Shown here piece by piece: positions 61,601 through 64,000 of a stretch of 64,000 nt of DNA. Under the pieces are notes generated by a model. The model made no database searches. It was given only the letters and a program-made list of their open reading frames with translations, and was not told the origin of the DNA. Made by a program: the position numbers and the translations under genes. How positions within the stretch are numbered: the first letter of the stretch is position 1; every line of letters starts with the position of its first letter. The DNA is from Strongyloides papillosus (Eukaryota; Nematoda; Chromadorea; Rhabditida; Strongyloididae): the NCBI GenBank assembly GCA_005656395.1, contig SRSI01000079.1, forward strand, positions 1,798,001-1,862,000, read 5' to 3'.

Positions 61601-62971
61601 ATATCCTATATCAAGTCTCAAGGGATCAAGAGTTGGTGGTACAAAGTAAGCATAACCAACAAACGCTTTATCATCATTAACATTACCAGTTTGTGGTTGG
61701 AAATATAAAGTTTTTGTTCCCCAATCGTATATTTTCGGTAGTGTACACCTGGCAATTGCTTCATTTAACACAACACATGGTGCACTTTGTCTTCTCTCAA
61801 TCATAAGAATGTATGATGTTTTTCTGTCTAAGCACATAGCATTAATATCAATTGTTATCTCTCCTAACATATTAATAATATTTGGGTATATTAACATTGG
61901 ATAGGTACCACCAGTTTTATTGGAACATCCAGCTGGCCTGACGACATCATCAACTCTGAACATGTACCTTCCTCTAACGATATGTGGTACACCAGATCTT
62001 TGTGCAAGAATTTTTGGTGAATTCTTGTATGCTTGAGTTGGATCAACATCAACTAAACCTGTATGGTTACCTCCATTAAACAAAGCTCTACATCTACCGG
62101 ATCTTGAATTCTGTCTAAAATCATCTGCATCGAAACCTAATTTATCATAATTGAATATTACATATGATAATCGTGCTGCTGAATCAGAGAGCCATATAGC
62201 TTGATAAGTAGCTAATTGTCCTGAATCCAAGTCTGATCTTCCAGAGATTGCTGAACCGGTATTGTACCATGTAACGACTAATGCTCCATCTGGTCGGAAG
62301 GTGTTTCCACCAGCAACACCTAATTGTATTTGCCTTTGCATGTAATTTAGAAACTCATCACTGTTCTCATCACAACGGACATAGCTTCCTGGTAAATTAC
62401 GACATGCCTCGTTTGATGACTGTGAGAAGAAGGATGATGAAGTGAATTGAGAGTTTTCATTGATATTAGATCCTGATTGTTGTCCAAATAGAGATTGTCT
62501 TAAGATTAGTCTGAAGAAGACACCAGCTTTAAGACCTGGTATTACGTCTTGTGTTATTTGTTGTTTGCACAACCATGGAGCTATCATTGCTGGATCTTGG
62601 ACTCTTGGCCAATCTGTTGAATCGGGCCCAACGTTTATTGTTGGACCTTGATCGAGGACTGTGGCGAATGACAAATACCCATTAACGGAGATTGTTGTGT
62701 AATTATATAGACCACCATAGAAGGGAAAGAACATGTGGAGATCAATTGTTTGTCCAGAGGTCAGGAAACCGGGAGCAACTTCAAGATCACCGACATCAGG
62801 ACCGAAAGGTATTAAATTAACGCCATAATATACATTTGTACCTGTTCCAGTAAATAAAGTTCCACTTTGTTGGTTTGTATTAAGATTGGTGTTTGTATTT
62901 TGCTGTGATAATATTAGAATAAAAAATGTTTGTAATAAAAGTGGTATAATTAAACTACCAACTTTAGTCAT
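58649..62971 (-). CDS. Mesh/SUSD2-like membrane protein (NIDO-AMOP-vWD-sushi-TM)
   Basis: A 1,440-residue single-exon type I membrane protein. Order: signal peptide (1-22); NIDO domain at about 65-300 (MFFPFYGGLYNYTTISVNGY, NHTGLVDV); an Ig-like/TIG middle; AMOP at about 640-800 (CHDWYDEDGALENF, SCPCIESQARLDIGRFMPHP, CCYDQQG); a vWD-like domain at about 840-1020; a sushi/CCP domain at about 1244-1325 (four Cys, SCGAINIEYP to GQPWCRP); one membrane helix at about 1327-1352 (IFSSLAIILAIGAVFLVCW); and a short charged tail. This is the layout of Drosophila Mesh, a smooth septate junction protein of gut epithelium, and of vertebrate SUSD2/MUC4. An epithelial junction or apical surface role is inferred from the family. 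GC and codon use are higher than in neighbouring DNA, suggesting good expression. Confidence 0.9.
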   Translation of the reverse strand: MTKVGSLIIPLLLQTFFILILSQQNTNTNLNTNQQSGTLFTGTGTNVYYGVNLIPFGPDVGDLEVAPGFLTSGQTIDLHMFFPFYGGLYNYTTISVNGYLSFATVLDQGPTINVGPDSTDWPRVQDPAMIAPWLCKQQITQDVIPGLKAGVFFRLILRQSLFGQQSGSNINENSQFTSSSFFSQSSNEACRNLPGSYVRCDENSDEFLNYMQRQIQLGVAGGNTFRPDGALVVTWYNTGSAISGRSDLDSGQLATYQAIWLSDSAARLSYVIFNYDKLGFDADDFRQNSRSGRCRALFNGGNHTGLVDVDPTQAYKNSPKILAQRSGVPHIVRGRYMFRVDDVVRPAGCSNKTGGTYPMLIYPNIINMLGEITIDINAMCLDRKTSYILMIERRQSAPCVVLNEAIARCTLPKIYDWGTKTLYFQPQTGNVNDDKAFVGYAYFVPPTLDPLRLDIGYIYKWFKNPIQETVMPISWYPRNFTNPDIKTWSGDVNLNDESLYSATLGLYVIGYREGKDENLKKFNPQHRVLCRLATYSNRADRDYSYLPQEETININQVQEWYLTDWERNNLLYSFRFGYLKLAPVSGTEQFGMEPKLLSGLVSSPISLHWLWTPENQSYGMTSFSREQIEERKQFVVEKATQMCHDWYDEDGALENFIKDTETNHSCPCIESQARLDIGRFMPHPRCSQEFRDITCTEMIGSQNCYMSAQNVYASYMGKDDRKYSENDQRFFSNANKRTNRFQTTYGQVCCYDQQGFLMQTPYQPVVRVIEDIFYNPGFPNRAYEFGANPYLGQFEVPGLSVFHHDLMPYYLCCKFAKFRCQMFYWRRPSSACQAYQPPAVGRGIGGGAWYTLDNQKFIFNEPGVFNLLYIPKTETSPEVKIQVRTERYPNRKVDWSLLGHYLTQADLVQPTNVTVITGVAMEASGTDRVVVTARGDTRRFRYRTNIFVKNILRYFDHMKLQRFEGVLVYINNVIRGIPDIYVVLEEAEIGVRIKESFSVDIDRLSMFQESMGMLDIEVSVPPRYGVSPDGTEVLTQALRDIYNIPTVSGLLRPFPEQVSTSFYSDITLNDVNSDMYRSQIINNYKIPGTGGTKDQQNVAGTTNRLAPTDNLFTSSKDEDSKFEVFPEVSMKNTPIYKVAPKYETGIYRFVAMTGSSLQQLIQNCIDMTSNYIINQQPLASALTFSYGRKFCPDNPESIVSECGDNVPCKFDWAMFNSKIIAQNSEEGWSNFVSDRVEVVRAYNSCGAINIEYPEHMTKTPAFGSGYLQGDTVKFGCDQTHWIKGEAEYKCSMVIDYNDPTRYRYEWNKGGQPWCRPKEKDNYLQWLTAIFSSLAIILAIGAVFLVCWCYKKKRQLEYEEEMEYGKKDDGTITPPYRERGKKNDGYDSGDDINLRELSSRGGSPYGGMRAGDLRSRIGRAPSVTGTDYQPQSGIQGFNTSV

Positions 62972-64000
62972 TTCTTTTCAATATTATCAAGGAGAAGAAA
63001 AAGAAAGATGAAGGTAAAGGGGAGAGAATAATAAAAATGCTACAAATATATCAGGTAGGTTTTAATAAAATAATTACAAAACTAAAAATGAAGAATGATA
63101 ATTATAAATTTTGGTATAGGAAAATTTTGAAGGGGGTAAGTAAGTGAAGAAGAGAGGTGGATGTGGATGATTAGAAGAAAGGTAAAAGACAATTCTTGTA
63201 GAAGGAGGAAGAACAAAATTATATAAGAGTTTAAATGTTATATGTACTTATTAAATAATATGTGTACCTAGACTTCCTAAACCATTTTAAGATATTAATA
63301 TATTTATTTGTACAAATAATTTTAATGAATCTTCAAGAAAGTATTGTAGTAGTTTTAGTGATATAAATAGTAAAAGAAAGTGAATATAGGAGTAGTATTT
63401 TTATACAATAGATGATAATAATATTATTATGTTAAATATTGTTGTGATTATATAAGTAGTTTATCTAAATAGACATAAAAATATTTTGTTGATATAAATT
63501 AAACTGTTACCTAAGATGTTTAAAATATGTAAGATGAAAGAAGTTGATTTATATGTAAGTTAAAAGAAGTTTATATGAGGTTATGTTTACATTTGGACAA
63601 TATAATATTATATATATTTTCTAGACTGTATTCTTAAGAAGTATAAGATATGTAGTTAAGTTATAATGATTTTGATTTGTGAAATGTATATATCTTTTTC
63701 ATTTTCATCCACCACTACCCAATTTATAAGTTTTTAGTAGGGAAAAGTTTAATAAATATGTTTGTTGCTAGTTGTAATGTTTTTTTTATTTGATATTAAG
63801 TATATTTTTGGATAAATAGTACTGTTACCTGTTCTTGTTCTTAAAAATCTTTTGACACATCGTTAAGAAGAGTATTTGATATTTTTTTTTGTTTTTTTTA
63901 CTATGACCTCATTCAATTCAATAATATGTAATAAGTGATGATTAATCAACAAGAGAGAGTAGAAAGACACGAATATTTTTTTGATAATCAAAAAAGAAAT
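62972..64000. other. intergenic, upstream of Mesh-like gene
   Basis: AT-rich; purine-rich patches near the gene (GAAGAAAAAGAAAGATGAAGG). A CAG|GTAACAGT donor-like site on the minus strand near 63830 might belong to a 5' UTR exon. No gene recognised. Confidence 0.4.

Overview
This is a contig from a very AT-rich animal genome, most likely a nematode of the Strongyloides/Parastrongyloides type. The case rests on gene content: a MLT-10-like moulting protein, an ShKT secreted protein, a 7TM chemoreceptor-like protein, NRDE2, a Mesh-like NIDO/AMOP/vWD/sushi protein, acid-lipase-like and GAPDH genes. Introns are few and mostly about 40-110 nt, with GTAAGT donors and TTTTCAG/TAG acceptors. The species call is inference. 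The single-copy genes look like ordinary host genes.

Layout. 1-1500 is a graveyard: the 3' part of a decayed mariner transposon with its terminal repeat, the 5' tip of a decayed Helitron, and a broken spliced gene ending in a homeobox-like stretch. 1.7-13.6 kb holds host genes: D-aminoacyl-tRNA deacylase (DTD1), an ShKT protein, NRDE2 (two exons), a 7TM receptor, an F-box-like protein and an SPT2-like chromatin protein. 14.2-38.5 kb is dominated by two direct copies of one 11,138-bp Helitron (14198-25335 and 27323-38460), separated by 1,987 bp of host DNA that carries a secreted, probably GPI-anchored protein gene. 38.7-63 kb returns to host genes: a glycine-rich secreted protein, lipase, PTP-like protein with an altered WPD loop, GAPDH, several unknown proteins, glyoxalase II, a coiled-coil protein, the MLT-10-like protein, two small or medium secreted proteins and the large Mesh-like membrane protein.

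The most interesting object is the Helitron. Each copy starts with TC and ends with a GC-rich hairpin followed by CTGG, as in canonical Helitrons. It encodes a 2,042-residue protein that joins an N-terminal papain-like cysteine protease (herpesvirus-tegument/OTU-like Cys and Asp-x-His boxes), a triplicated coiled-coil linker, a Helitron zinc-finger/N domain, an HUH two-tyrosine Rep nuclease and a Pif1-family helicase. It also carries, on the opposite strand, a spliced lysine-rich accessory ORF, an array of about 523-bp diverged repeats beginning near the 5' tip, and a coding-like antisense fragment that may be a captured gene. The two copies keep a constant offset of 13,125 bp with no indel and identical proteins, so they are very young. 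Both end 148-244 bp upstream of the start codon of a small secreted-protein gene in the same orientation.

Many start codons and exon joins below were set by reading splice sites by eye. RNA data have not been seen.
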